From: Parafrankia irregularis
Lineage (GTDB): Bacteria; Actinomycetota; Actinomycetes; Frankiales; Frankiaceae
Direction: 5' to 3'
DNA: 64,000 bases
Assembly: GCF_001536285.1 (NCBI RefSeq)
Contig: NZ_FAOZ01000002.1
Span: forward strand, 496,001-560,000
Part shown: piece after piece, positions 46,013 through 54,702 of the stretch
Layout of the letters: every line of letters begins with the position of its first letter
Numbering within the stretch: the first letter of the stretch is position 1
Notes under the pieces: generated by a model
Database searches by the model: none
The model's input: only the letters and a program-made list of their open reading frames with translations
Told to the model about the DNA's origin: nothing
Program-made: the position numbers and the translations under genes

Positions 46013-47950
46013 GTGGCCACCAGACGTTGGTTGCTGCTCGGCGTGGTCGCGGCGGGACTGACGCTGAGCTCGGTCGGGCTGCTCGGCGTGCTCGCGACCG
46101 AGCCCTTCGCCAGCGCGGACGAGGCGCAGCACACCGCGTACGCGGTGGAGGTCGGCGAGGGGCGCTTGCCCGAGCTGGACACGCCGGTGCGGGCGACCAT
46201 CCCGGGCATGTCCGGCCTGCCGGCCGACTGCCGGGTCGACCCCGCGGACGTGCGCCGGGCGGCCGTCGAGGCGGCTGACCGGCCGGCTGACGACCGCCAG
46301 GCACAGGTGTCGCTGCCGGCCTGCGCGGCCCGGGACCGCGGCTTCGCCAGCTTCGAGGTCATCTACACCGCGAACCATCCGCCGCTGTTCTACCTGCTCG
46401 AATCGGTGCCGCTGCGGATCGGCCGGTCGGCCGGCCATCCGCTGGCCGGCTTCTACGCGGCGCGGATCCTCAACCTGGCGGTGGGGTTCGCAGCGCTGGT
46501 CGCGACGGCCTCGCTGGTGCGGGTACTGGTGCCCGGCCGGCCGGATCTCGCGGTCGCCGCGGCGGCCATTACCGGTGCGATGGGCGGGTTCGTCGCCGTC
46601 ACCGCCCAGGTCTACAACGACGCGCTCGCGGTGACCCTGATCACCGCAGCCACCGCGGCGACGCTCGTGCTCCTGCGCCGGGGGCCGTCAGCGCGGACGC
46701 TGCTGGCGGTGGCCGTCCTGGTCCCCGCGGCCGCGCTCAGCCGGGCCAGCGGCGCGATCGCCGCGTCGCTGCTGGTGCCCATGGTCGGGGTGGCGGTCGG
46801 GCTCGCGTTCGCGCGTGGCACGGGCCTGGGCGTCGGCCGACGACCGGCGCTGGGCGGGCGTCCGGAGCCGGGCCGACGTCCGGCGCTGTGGCGCAGTGCC
46901 CTGGTGGGGCTGGCCGCCGCTGTGACCACAGGTCTGCTGACGGTGGCGGCTGCCGGCTGGTTCTACCTGCGCAACGAGCGGCTGTACGGGGACCTGACCG
47001 CCACCGGACGGATCGCGTCGATGTTCCCCACCGGGTTCGAGGAACGGTCGGCCTGGCAGGTGGTCACGTCCGAGGACTTCTGGTGGCTGGTCTACCGCGG
47101 CCTGTTCGGGCGCCCGAAGCTGCTCCTCGGCTGGCCGTACCGGGTCGCGGTCGGCGTCGGGCTACTCACCCTGGTGGGCCTGCTGGCGGCCCCGGTGCGC
47201 GCCGGCCTCGCCCGCGCTGTCGCCCGTCGGGCCGGCCACCGCGCTGCTGGCGATGCCGTTGGCGTTACTGCCGACGGCGCTGGCTGCGACGTCGGTCCGG
47301 CCCGGGGAACCTGGGTGACCGATCTGATGTGCTGGCTGGTCGCCGGCGCGCAGGCCCTGATCGCGGTCGCGACGCTGGTGGGTTTCGTGGCCGCGGGCGG
47401 CGCGTCGTTCGCGCGCTACCTGCTGCCCGCGCTGCCCATGCTGGCGGTGGCGGTGGCGGCAGGATGTTCCGCCCTTCCGCTGGCCCGCCGAGGCCTGCCG
47501 ACGGTGCTGGTGGTCGGGGCGCTGTGGTGCACCACGATCGTCATGCTCAGCCGTGAGCTGGCCCGGCACGACCCGGGCCTGGCCGACCGGGACCTGCACG
47601 GCCGGCTGCGCGGCGCCATCGCGGCGACCGCGTTCAGCCCGAGCGGCGCGTCGCTGGTGGTCGGCGTCCTGCTCGCCCTGGCTGGGCTCGGAATCGTCCT
47701 GCTGACCCTGTCGATGTCGATGCTCGCTCCCGCTGCGGTTCCCCGCTGGCAGGTGCGCCCGGCCCGTGGCTCAGCCGGCGCCGATTCGGGAGACGGGGGC
47801 ATGGTCCCGGCCGCGAGCGGATTCGGAGTCGTTCGCGGCGGGTGCGGTGAGGGCGACGGACAGGTCGTCGGCGAGGTCGTCGGCGAAAGCGTTGGCGAGG
47901 TCGTCGGCGAAAGGGTCGGCGAGGTCGTCGGCCCGCCCGGCAGTGCCTAG
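46013..47950 (+). CDS. DUF2142/GT-C-type membrane protein with repeat-derived C-terminus
   Basis: 645 residues with about ten membrane segments. The first outer loop carries SADEAQHTAYAVEVGEGRL and later TANHPPLFYLLESVPL, the same layout as the protein at 38551-40509, so the two are distant paralogues and probably polyprenyl-sugar-dependent transferases. The last membrane segment ends near VLLTLSMSMLAPAAV; the final 50-55 residues (VVGEVVGESVGEVVGERVGE) are not membrane or enzyme sequence. They are read antisense through a duplicated, expanded piece of the neighbouring glycosyltransferase gene, so the native stop was probably lost or replaced. GTG start, 22 bases after the dehydrogenase gene. 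Confidence 0.78.
   Translation: MATRRWLLLGVVAAGLTLSSVGLLGVLATEPFASADEAQHTAYAVEVGEGRLPELDTPVRATIPGMSGLPADCRVDPADVRRAAVEAADRPADDRQAQVSLPACAARDRGFASFEVIYTANHPPLFYLLESVPLRIGRSAGHPLAGFYAARILNLAVGFAALVATASLVRVLVPGRPDLAVAAAAITGAMGGFVAVTAQVYNDALAVTLITAATAATLVLLRRGPSARTLLAVAVLVPAAALSRASGAIAASLLVPMVGVAVGLAFARGTGLGVGRRPALGGRPEPGRRPALWRSALVGLAAAVTTGLLTVAAAGWFYLRNERLYGDLTATGRIASMFPTGFEERSAWQVVTSEDFWWLVYRGLFGRPKLLLGWPYRVAVGVGLLTLVGLLAAPVRAGLARAVARRAGHRAAGDAVGVTADGAGCDVGPARGTWVTDLMCWLVAGAQALIAVATLVGFVAAGGASFARYLLPALPMLAVAVAAGCSALPLARRGLPTVLVVGALWCTTIVMLSRELARHDPGLADRDLHGRLRGAIAATAFSPSGASLVVGVLLALAGLGIVLLTLSMSMLAPAAVPRWQVRPARGSAGADSGDGGMVPAASGFGVVRGGCGEGDGQVVGEVVGESVGEVVGERVGEVVGPPGSA
47790..47945 (-). pseudogene. 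Duplicated 3' fragment of the adjacent GT4 gene, with 24-base expansion
   Basis: Read on the minus strand this segment encodes NAFADDLADDLSVALTAPA and ESARGRDHA, matching the C-terminus of the gene at 48214-49353 (DAFADDLAGALSAALTAPA, ETAKGRDHA). At DNA level 47837-47940 matches 48318-48383 in direct orientation (shared GCGGGTGCGGTGAGGGCG and GGCGAGGTCGTCGGCGAA). The copy is expanded by a 24-base unit repeated about 2.5 times (47873-47932), coding ADDLADPF / ADDLANAF. It lacks the rest of the gene and overlaps, antisense, the 3' end of the membrane protein gene. Confidence 0.75.
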
Positions 47951-48014
47951 AAGGCCCCTGCCGGGCAGAGCGCCAGAGTCTGGATTCCAGGGAGAGGGAG
48001 CGTACGGACCTCGG

Positions 48015-48175
48015 AGCGCCCGGCAGCTCGGCAGCCCGGTTTGGCGAGTCGCAAGAGTGAAGGATTTTAGTCGCTCCAACGACCAAAATCCTTCTTTCTT
48101 GCGGCTAGCCGGGCGAGTTCGTGGCCCTTTTGTCGCGCTTAGGTGAATTGCCGGTGCTGCGCGGCAGTGCGGGAT
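48015..48175 (-). repeat. Longer intergenic repeat, inverted relative to 13216-13370 (copy 5)
   Basis: Centre: GAAGGATTTTAGTCG and CGACCAAAATCCTTC (48059-48094), 15-base arms with one mismatch and a 6-base loop. Read on the minus strand the flanks match 13216-13370 block by block, including CCGCAAGAAAGAAGG and GCAATTCACC. It occupies the gap between the convergent membrane-protein and GT4 genes, directly between the GT4 gene and its duplicated fragment. Confidence 0.7.
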
Positions 48176-48213
48176 CCCCGATGGGCAGGCCCAGGCCTGC
48201 CTGCGTCGAGGGT

Positions 48214-49353
48214 TCAGCGAGCGACTCGCTGGTAGACGGCGGCGGTCAGTTCCGCGGTGCGCCGCCAGGTGAAGGCGCGGGCGTGGTCGCGCCCCTTGGC
48301 CGTCTCGGTGCCGTCCGCGGGTGCGGTGAGGGCGGCGGACAGGGCGCCGGCGAGGTCGTCGGCGAACGCGTCGGTCCGCCCGGGAGCCACCAGGTGGACG
48401 CCGGCGGCGCCGCCGACGACCTCGCGCACCGCGGGGATGTCGGCGGCGACGACCCTGGTCCCGGCGGCCAGCGCCTCCAGCGGCGGTAGCCCGAAACCTT
48501 CGTAGCGGGAAGGGAAGCACAGCACCGCCGCTCCGGCCACCACCGACCGCAGCTCGGCGTCGTCCAGGTAGCCGAGGGTGACGACCGCCTCCGGTGGCAG
48601 CCCGGCGGTGTCGAGGGCGGGGCCCCAGCCGGGCGGCCCGACCAGCGCCAACGGCGGGGTGTCGCGCTCGGTGGCGCGCAGCCGCCGCAGTGCCTCCAGC
48701 AGCGCGGGGAGGTTCTTGCGCGGTTCCGCGGAACCGACGAACAGCAGGTACCGCTCGGGCAGCCCGTGGGCGGCGAGCCAGCCGCGGGCCGGGGCGGCGG
48801 CGGTGAACCAGGCCAGGTCGACGCCGAGCGGCGTGGGGGTGACCAGCTCCGGGTCGAGCCGGTAGGCGGCGATCACCTCGTCCGCGACGGCCTGGCTGGG
48901 GGTCAGCACCGCGGCGGCACGGCGCAGCCCGCGCGGAACGAGCGTCGTGTAACGGGCGGACGCCTCCGACACCGTGTCGGGCGTGCGCAGGTAGGACAGG
49001 TCGTGCACGGTCAGCACGCCCTTGGCGGCGGCCAGCGGGCCGAGCACGAAGTTCGTCCCGTGGATGATGTCCGCGGCGCCGGTGAGCCATTCGGTCGGCG
49101 GGTGCTCGGAGCGCATCCAGGCGTCCTGCAGCAGCCGGGCGGGGACGCGGCGCGCCGCGGGGCGGACGCCGGGCGGCAGCGCGGCGGCGAGCCCTGCCGA
49201 GCCCCGCCAGGTGAACGCGGTCGCCGCCACGTCGAGATCGAGCTGGTCGACGCGGGCCAGCTCGCCCAGCCCGGCGAGCAGTGCCGCCGTGTAGCGGCCG
49301 ACCCCCGTGCGCGGCCCGAGCAGCGGGGTGCCGTCGAGAACGACCCGCATCAC
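48214..49353 (-). CDS. GT4-family glycosyltransferase
   Basis: 379-residue GT-B fold enzyme. N-terminal LDGTPLLGPRTGVGRYTAAL (acceptor side), DIIHGTNFVLGPLAAAKGVL, TVHDLSYLRTPDTV; C-terminal donor-binding LLFVGSAEPRKNLPALLEAL and FPSRYEGFGLPPLEALAAGT with the E-x7-E motif of retaining enzymes. The pattern matches mannosyl/rhamnosyltransferases in polysaccharide loci. It is the last gene of the wzm operon, 27 bases after the preceding glycosyltransferase. The 3' 130 bases are duplicated downstream (see 47790-47945). Confidence 0.9.
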   Translation of the reverse strand: MMRVVLDGTPLLGPRTGVGRYTAALLAGLGELARVDQLDLDVAATAFTWRGSAGLAAALPPGVRPAARRVPARLLQDAWMRSEHPPTEWLTGAADIIHGTNFVLGPLAAAKGVLTVHDLSYLRTPDTVSEASARYTTLVPRGLRRAAAVLTPSQAVADEVIAAYRLDPELVTPTPLGVDLAWFTAAAPARGWLAAHGLPERYLLFVGSAEPRKNLPALLEALRRLRATERDTPPLALVGPPGWGPALDTAGLPPEAVVTLGYLDDAELRSVVAGAAVLCFPSRYEGFGLPPLEALAAGTRVVAADIPAVREVVGGAAGVHLVAPGRTDAFADDLAGALSAALTAPADGTETAKGRDHARAFTWRRTAELTAAVYQRVAR

Positions 49354-49380
49354 ACGGCCCGCATCAGGAGACCACTCGCA

Positions 49381-50964
49381 TCAGGCGTACAGACGTCGGC
49401 GCTCGACGATGTCGTGCCACCGGTCGGCGAACGCGGCGTCGGAGAACTGCTGGGCCCGGTCGACCGCGGCCGTGGCCAGCCGGGAGCGCAGCCCGTCCTC
49501 GGCGGCCAGCCGGCGGGTGAACGAGGCGACCTGCTCCGGATCGCTCCAGCGGTAGCCGTCCCGCCCATGCCGGACGATCTCGCGCTGCCCGGCGCGGTCG
49601 ATGACGACCGGCACGCAGCCGCCGGCCATCGCCTCGACGGTGGTCATCCCGAAGTGCTCGGCGGTCCAGGGGCGGCGCCGGTCGTCCTCGCCGTAGCCGG
49701 TCGCCGACCAGAAGACCGAGCTGGTGGACAGCAGCCGCTCGACCTCGGCCCGCGGCGCGTTCGGCAGCACCTCGACGGGCAGCCCCGCACCGGCGGCCCG
49801 GACCTGCTCGACGTAGGGCTTCTGCGAGTCCTCACAGCCGCCGACGACGTACATCTTCCAGTCGGGCAACCCGCCGGAGCGGTAGAGCTCACCGAACCAC
49901 TGGACCATCTCCAGCTGCCGCTTGGCGTGGCCGAGGCCCGGGGCGAAGAACCGCCCGACGGTGATCACGGCCTTCTCCCGCTCCGGGGCCGGGTGGAGCC
50001 GGTCGACCTGGATCGGTGGGAACAGCACGTCGGAGTCCCGCTTCCACAGCTGGCTGATCCAGCCCCGGGTGTACTGAGAGTTGGCCATGACGGTGTCGTA
50101 GCCGTCGAGGTAGCCGAGGTCGGCCGGGTCGCGCAGCAGCCACGGGAAGCGCAGCGCCATCCGCTCCAGCGGGCCTTCGTCGGCGTCGGTGACCCGCGGC
50201 CGGCTCACCGCCACACCGAGCTCCCGCACGTCCGCCTCGCCGGGGGAGAACGCGTCGCTGACCAGGGTCAGCTCGGTGCCCTTCGACGACGACGGCAGCG
50301 TCACCTCGAACGGGGCGAACTCCTGGCCGACCGTCAGCTTGGCGAGCACCGTCCCGTCGGCGTCGAGGATCTGCAGCCGCACTCCCTCGGGGGCGCCGGG
50401 GCGACCGATGTCGGCCCGCAGGGTCCGCCCGCCGCCGGGGTTCACGGCGAGGATGCCGGAGCCGTTCGTCCAGGTCCACTGCCGGCGCCGGCCGCCTTCC
50501 GGCGGATACCAGCCCTGCCCGAAGCTGACGGCCGGGGTCACCCCGCGCAGCAGTGGGCCGGCGGTGCGCACCGCGGCCTTGCGCCAGGCGGCCATGTCGT
50601 GGTCGAACGGCGTCGGGAAGAAGCACAGGTACGCCGACCGCGGCGACCGCGGGGCGAGCCGGCTCATGTACGAGCCGTTGACGAACAGGTGGTATTCCTC
50701 GGACAGGACGGCGATCGCGTCCTCGCCGCGGTCGGGCAGCCGCCGGTAGCGGCAGCCCGACAGATCCAGACCCAGATGGCTGCCGATCGCGGCGAGGTCG
50801 ACGTCGGAATGCCCGATGATGTCGACGTCGAGGCCGTCCGCGGCCAGCACCTGGGCGATCATGCCGTTGTGGCGCTCGCCGCCACCCATCGAGTGCCAGA
50901 AGCGGTTGTAGACGGCCGCGCGCAGACCCTCCGCACGCGGACCGGCGGTGTCGGGCGCGGTCAT
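49381..50964 (-). CDS. GT4-like glycosyltransferase with inserted beta-sandwich module
   Basis: 527 residues. The N-terminal half begins AAVYNRFWHSMGGGERHNG and DVDIIGHSDVDLAAIG, typical of GT-B glycosyltransferases. Residues about 165-265 are a different, all-strand module (GGGRTLRADIGRPGAPEGVR, FSPGEADVRELGVAVSRPRV). GT-B sequence resumes with ANSQYTRGWISQLWKR, VITVGRFFAPGLGHAKRQLE and EHFGMTTVEAMAGGCVPVVI (donor site). The module shares FSPG..D.R.LGV.V with the next gene, suggesting a common accessory domain that binds sugar or partner. It overlaps that gene by four bases (ATGA). Confidence 0.85.
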   Translation of the reverse strand: MTAPDTAGPRAEGLRAAVYNRFWHSMGGGERHNGMIAQVLAADGLDVDIIGHSDVDLAAIGSHLGLDLSGCRYRRLPDRGEDAIAVLSEEYHLFVNGSYMSRLAPRSPRSAYLCFFPTPFDHDMAAWRKAAVRTAGPLLRGVTPAVSFGQGWYPPEGGRRRQWTWTNGSGILAVNPGGGRTLRADIGRPGAPEGVRLQILDADGTVLAKLTVGQEFAPFEVTLPSSSKGTELTLVSDAFSPGEADVRELGVAVSRPRVTDADEGPLERMALRFPWLLRDPADLGYLDGYDTVMANSQYTRGWISQLWKRDSDVLFPPIQVDRLHPAPEREKAVITVGRFFAPGLGHAKRQLEMVQWFGELYRSGGLPDWKMYVVGGCEDSQKPYVEQVRAAGAGLPVEVLPNAPRAEVERLLSTSSVFWSATGYGEDDRRRPWTAEHFGMTTVEAMAGGCVPVVIDRAGQREIVRHGRDGYRWSDPEQVASFTRRLAAEDGLRSRLATAAVDRAQQFSDAAFADRWHDIVERRRLYA

Positions 50965-52466
50965 CGCTCGACCAGCCAGCTCTGCAGGCTGACCCGCCGC
51001 TCGGTGGCGGCGGCGCCGATCTCCCGGCGGTGGCGCAGCATCGTGGGCAGCAGCCGCAGATAGGACGAGAACACCCGCACCCGCAGCAGGGTGGGGCGCA
51101 CCGCCGGCCGGCTGCGCGAGCGCCACGCCTGGCGCAGCGTGCGCACGGCGATCGACGCGGTCGTCAGCGGGTAGCGGGCGACCGCCGAGACCGCGGTGCG
51201 CGCGGTCGCGTCCTTGGTCAGCATCAGCAGCCGGTTGCGGTCGGTGTGGAAGACGAACAGCGGGGACCACTCGACGCTGGACGCGGAGTGGACGTGGCGC
51301 AGCACCGCGCCCGGCACGTAGCGGATCTGGTAGCCGCGGGAGCGGATCCGCCAGGACAGGTCGGTGTCCTCGTAGTAGAGGAAGAAGTCGTCGTCGAACC
51401 AGCCGAGCTGCTGGCCCAGCTCGGTCCGCATCGCCATGCCGTTGCCGCAGGCGGTGAAGACCTCCTCCGGGTTGTCGAACTGGCCGGTGTCGATCTGCTG
51501 GTAGCCGCGGTCGGCGCCGTAGCCCTCGGTCAGCACGATGCCACCGACGTTGTTGATGACGTCCACCCGCGGGGCGCCCGCGCCCACCGTGAACGAGACG
51601 GTGGACGGTTCGGCCGTAACCGGCAGCGTGCACGACGACGGCAGAGCACCCGACGGCAGAGCACCCGACGGCAGAGCACCCGACGGCAGAGAACCCGGCG
51701 TCGAGGCGTCCGGTGAGCCGTCCCAGCCCAGGGTGACGTCCTTGGCGGTGTCCGCGGCCCAGGTGATCCCGATGGTGACCGGGCCGTGCTCGGGCACCGG
51801 AACGCACAGCTCGCCGTCGCCGCGGGTCCAGAAGAACGGGGCCTTCGGCGGGCCCTCGGCGCCGAAGGTGAGCTTCTCCCACAGCACCTCGCGCAGCACC
51901 TCGCGGCCGTCCACCGTCACCGAGCTGACGCGCACACCCAGCTGGCGCGGGTCGTGAGGGCCGGGGGAGAAGGTGGGCGTGGCCAGGGTGAGCCGCAGGA
52001 ACCGGGGCAGGAAGACGACCTTGCCGGTGACCGCGCCGAGCCGGCTGCCACCGGGCTCGTCGAACGGTGCCAGCAGCCGGGCCAGCCAGTCCGGCTCGGG
52101 GATGGCGTCGTTGTTCAGCAGCACCGCGAGCGGTGTGGTCACCTTCCGCAGCGCGAGGTTGTTCCCGCCGGCGAAACCGAGGTTGCGGTCCGACCGTACG
52201 ACCTTCACCCAGGGGTAGCGGCTGGCGAGCAGCTCCAGCGATTCGTCGCCGGAGGCGTTGTCGACCACCTGGGTCTCGAACGCGAACGGCGCGTCCTGCT
52301 TGGCGAGTGCGTCCAGGCAGGGTGGCAGCAGGTGTGCCCCGTTCCAGTTGACGATGACGACCGTGGCGAGCGGCCCGTCGCTGTTGCCGCTCTCGTCGCC
52401 GTTGCTCTTGGAAGCGCTGCTCATCGCACCATCCGCTCCTTGCCAGCCCTCACTGCCAGCCGTCAC
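50961..52466 (-). CDS. GT2-family glycosyltransferase with inserted beta-sandwich module and SGALP repeats
   Basis: 501 residues, GT-A fold: TVVIVNWNGAHLLPPCLDAL, VVDNASGDESLELL, VRSDRNLGFAGGNNLALR, LLNNDAIPEPDWLARLL (metal-binding DxD equivalent NNDA) and, far later, FFLYYEDTDLSWRIRSRG (catalytic acid region). Between them some 180 residues are inserted, all-strand, with FSPGPHDPRQLGVRVSSVTV as in the neighbouring glycosyltransferase and a 15-base tandem repeat coding SGALP about four times (51645-51705). Rhamnosyl- or galactofuranosyl-type transferases have this core. GTG at 52466 overlaps the wzt stop; the ATG at 52424, with AAGGAG upstream, is an alternative. Confidence 0.87.
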   Translation of the reverse strand: MTAGSEGWQGADGAMSSASKSNGDESGNSDGPLATVVIVNWNGAHLLPPCLDALAKQDAPFAFETQVVDNASGDESLELLASRYPWVKVVRSDRNLGFAGGNNLALRKVTTPLAVLLNNDAIPEPDWLARLLAPFDEPGGSRLGAVTGKVVFLPRFLRLTLATPTFSPGPHDPRQLGVRVSSVTVDGREVLREVLWEKLTFGAEGPPKAPFFWTRGDGELCVPVPEHGPVTIGITWAADTAKDVTLGWDGSPDASTPGSLPSGALPSGALPSGALPSSCTLPVTAEPSTVSFTVGAGAPRVDVINNVGGIVLTEGYGADRGYQQIDTGQFDNPEEVFTACGNGMAMRTELGQQLGWFDDDFFLYYEDTDLSWRIRSRGYQIRYVPGAVLRHVHSASSVEWSPLFVFHTDRNRLLMLTKDATARTAVSAVARYPLTTASIAVRTLRQAWRSRSRPAVRPTLLRVRVFSSYLRLLPTMLRHRREIGAAATERRVSLQSWLVER

Positions 52467-53716
52467 CGGCGCAGCCCTGCCTGGTAGTCGACGCGGAGCA
52501 GCCCGGCGACCTGCGGGCCGCTCACGCCGAACAGGTCCTCGAACCGCCGTACCGTGACCGGCTGACCGGTGGCGGCGTCCGACACCCGGACGCTGACCGC
52601 GAACGCCCCGAGCAGCTCCGGCAGCCGGGGAACGACGAAGTCCACCGCCACGATGCCCGACCCCGGGCTGATGCCGCCAGGCGGGGTCTCCATCATCCAG
52701 ATCGGGACCTCGCCCTGACCCATGATGTCCACGTGCAGGTAGACGTGCTGCGGCGCGTGGTCGGTGAGGTCCAGCTCGACGCTGACGGTGAGCTGCTCAC
52801 CCGGGTCGTACTGCACCTGCGGGGCTCCGCCGGGGTCGCGGCTGAACGTGACCGCCGTCGGCTTGACCGGTGACAGGTCATACGGCACCGCCCCGCCCTC
52901 GACGGGCAGGCTGCCCAGCCGCTGGCGCAGCAGCTTCGTCCCGACCGCCGGCTGCCCGTCGTAGATGAGGTTGCCCGTCTCCAGGACGAGCACCCGGTCG
53001 CACATGTTCTCGATCAGGTCGAGGGAGTGCGTGACGAACAGAATCGTCCGCCCCTCGGACCGGAACTGGGCGATCTTGTCGAGGCACTTGCGCTGGAACG
53101 CCTCGTCACCGACGGCGAGCACCTCGTCGACGAGCAGGATGTCCGGGTCGACGTGCACCGCGACGGCGAAACCGAGCCGCACGTACTGGCCGGACGAGTA
53201 GTGCTTCACCTCGTCGTCGATCTTGTGCCGCAGCTCGGCGAAGTCGACGATCGAGTCGAAGAGCCGGTCGATCTCCCGCTTGGACAGACCCAGCAGGGAG
53301 GCGTTGAGGTACACGTTGTCGCGGCCGGACAGCTCGCCGTTGAACCCGGCGCCGAGCTCCAGCAGCGAGGCGATCCGCCCGTTGACCGCCACCTCGCCGG
53401 AGGTGGGGCGCAGGATGCCGGCGAGGACCTTGAGCAGTGTCGACTTGCCCGACCCGTTCGCGCCCGCCAGGCCGACCGTCTGCCCGCGCCCGATCTGGAC
53501 GTCGATGTCGCGCAGCGCCCAGAAATCCTCCCCGCTCGCGCCCTCGCGGCGGACGAACCGCTCTTTCAGGCTGGTCGCGCGCTTGCTGTAGGCGACGAAC
53601 TTCTTGCTGACCCCGGCCGCGCGGATCACGGTCGGCGAGCCCGACGACTGCGCCGCGGAGGCCGAGGTCGCGGGGCGGTCGGGCTGTGCGGGCGGGGCGA
53701 GCGGCGGTGACGACAC
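52463..53716 (-). CDS. wzt: Polysaccharide ABC exporter ATPase with C-terminal sugar-binding domain (Wzt type)
   Basis: 417 residues. ATPase: Walker A GANGSGKST near residue 85, GFNGELSGRDNVYLNASLLG, signature YSSGQYVRLGFAVA, Walker B DILLVDEVLAVGD, switch LFVTHS. Residues about 280-417 form a Wzt_C-like beta-sandwich (LTVSVELDLTDHAPQHVYLH, PELLGAFAVSVRVSDAATGQ), which in O-antigen exporters recognises the finished, end-modified chain. The GTG start shares one base with the wzm stop (TAGTG). The C-terminal domain suggests that the methyltransferase or another modifier in the cluster makes the chain end it recognises (inference). Confidence 0.93.
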   Translation of the reverse strand: MSSPPLAPPAQPDRPATSASAAQSSGSPTVIRAAGVSKKFVAYSKRATSLKERFVRREGASGEDFWALRDIDVQIGRGQTVGLAGANGSGKSTLLKVLAGILRPTSGEVAVNGRIASLLELGAGFNGELSGRDNVYLNASLLGLSKREIDRLFDSIVDFAELRHKIDDEVKHYSSGQYVRLGFAVAVHVDPDILLVDEVLAVGDEAFQRKCLDKIAQFRSEGRTILFVTHSLDLIENMCDRVLVLETGNLIYDGQPAVGTKLLRQRLGSLPVEGGAVPYDLSPVKPTAVTFSRDPGGAPQVQYDPGEQLTVSVELDLTDHAPQHVYLHVDIMGQGEVPIWMMETPPGGISPGSGIVAVDFVVPRLPELLGAFAVSVRVSDAATGQPVTVRRFEDLFGVSGPQVAGLLRVDYQAGLRR

Positions 53717-54702
53717 TAGAGGTCCTCGGCGAAGTCGGCCTGGAAGCGCCGGAACACCCGCAGCCCCAGAAAGAGCACGGCGAGCGAGATGAGCGCGGCG
53801 ATTCCCAGGTGTTCGAGGTAGAACGCGTACCCGGTGTCGGCGATGATCGACGACGAGCCGGTGGAGTTGCCCGGCGGCGGGTCGTAGATCGCCCGCTGGA
53901 ACGTCATCACCACCACGGCCATCGGGTTGAGCAGGTACACCCAGGTCCAGTCGCCGAGCCGGTCGGAGATCAGGCCGTACGCGTAGACCATCGGGTTGAT
54001 CCAGAACCAGGCCACCAGGGCGACATCCAGCAGGTGCTGGGTGTCGCGGTAACGCACGTTCAGCGCCGACAGCAGCAGCGACAGCGCGACGGTGAACAGC
54101 AGCGCGACCGCCCCGGCGGGGACGATCAGCAGCAGCTCGGGCCCGAACAGGCTGTACTGCAGCCCCAGGATGACCACGAACAGCACCAGCAGCTGGAGCG
54201 CGAAGTGCACCGCGGCGAAGCCGACCGCGGACAGCGGCAGCACCAGCAGCGGGAAGCGCACCTTCTTCACCAGGTTCGCGTTGGCGACCACCGCGCCGCA
54301 GGCGGACGACACGCTGCCGGAGAAGGCGTTCCACACCAGCATCCCGGACATCAGGTAGATGCCGAAACGCGGGATCCCCGTCTTCAGCACCACCTGGAAG
54401 ACGAACGTGTAGACCACAAGGAGCAGCAGCGGGTTCGCCAGCGACCAGGCGAAGCCGAGCGTCGACCCCTTGTACTTGACCTTCAGGTCCTTGCGGACGA
54501 GGTTGCGCAGCAGCTCCCACCGCACCCGGGTCTGTGCCCGGCTGCGGTGATCGACATGGCGCGCGCCGGAACGTGAGCCGCGAGGGCGCTGGGCCGGTGC
54601 CTGCCCGGACCCCTGGCCCGGTGACGGCGATGGCGATGAGGGGAACGTGGAGAGGTCAGCGACCCGCGACATGACCTTCTTCTTCCCCTGTCGGGCGTAC
54701 AT
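53716..54702 (-). CDS. wzm: Polysaccharide ABC exporter permease (Wzm type)
   Basis: ABC-2 permease of 328 residues that pairs with the Wzt ATPase to move a polyprenyl-linked polysaccharide across the membrane. After about 60 basic, Ser/Pro-rich cytoplasmic residues comes the amphipathic helix and start of the membrane domain: LLRNLVRKDLKVKYKGSTLG, FAWSLANPLLLLVVYTFVF, then five more segments, with NVRYRDTQHLLDVALVAWFW (the conserved RY-D motif) and ending FRRFQADFAEDL. It is the first gene of the minus-strand operon wzm-wzt-GT2-GT4-GT4. The ATG at 54702 is used; the ATG at 54672 is possible. Confidence 0.92.
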   Translation of the reverse strand: MYARQGKKKVMSRVADLSTFPSSPSPSPGQGSGQAPAQRPRGSRSGARHVDHRSRAQTRVRWELLRNLVRKDLKVKYKGSTLGFAWSLANPLLLLVVYTFVFQVVLKTGIPRFGIYLMSGMLVWNAFSGSVSSACGAVVANANLVKKVRFPLLVLPLSAVGFAAVHFALQLLVLFVVILGLQYSLFGPELLLIVPAGAVALLFTVALSLLLSALNVRYRDTQHLLDVALVAWFWINPMVYAYGLISDRLGDWTWVYLLNPMAVVVMTFQRAIYDPPPGNSTGSSSIIADTGYAFYLEHLGIAALISLAVLFLGLRVFRRFQADFAEDL

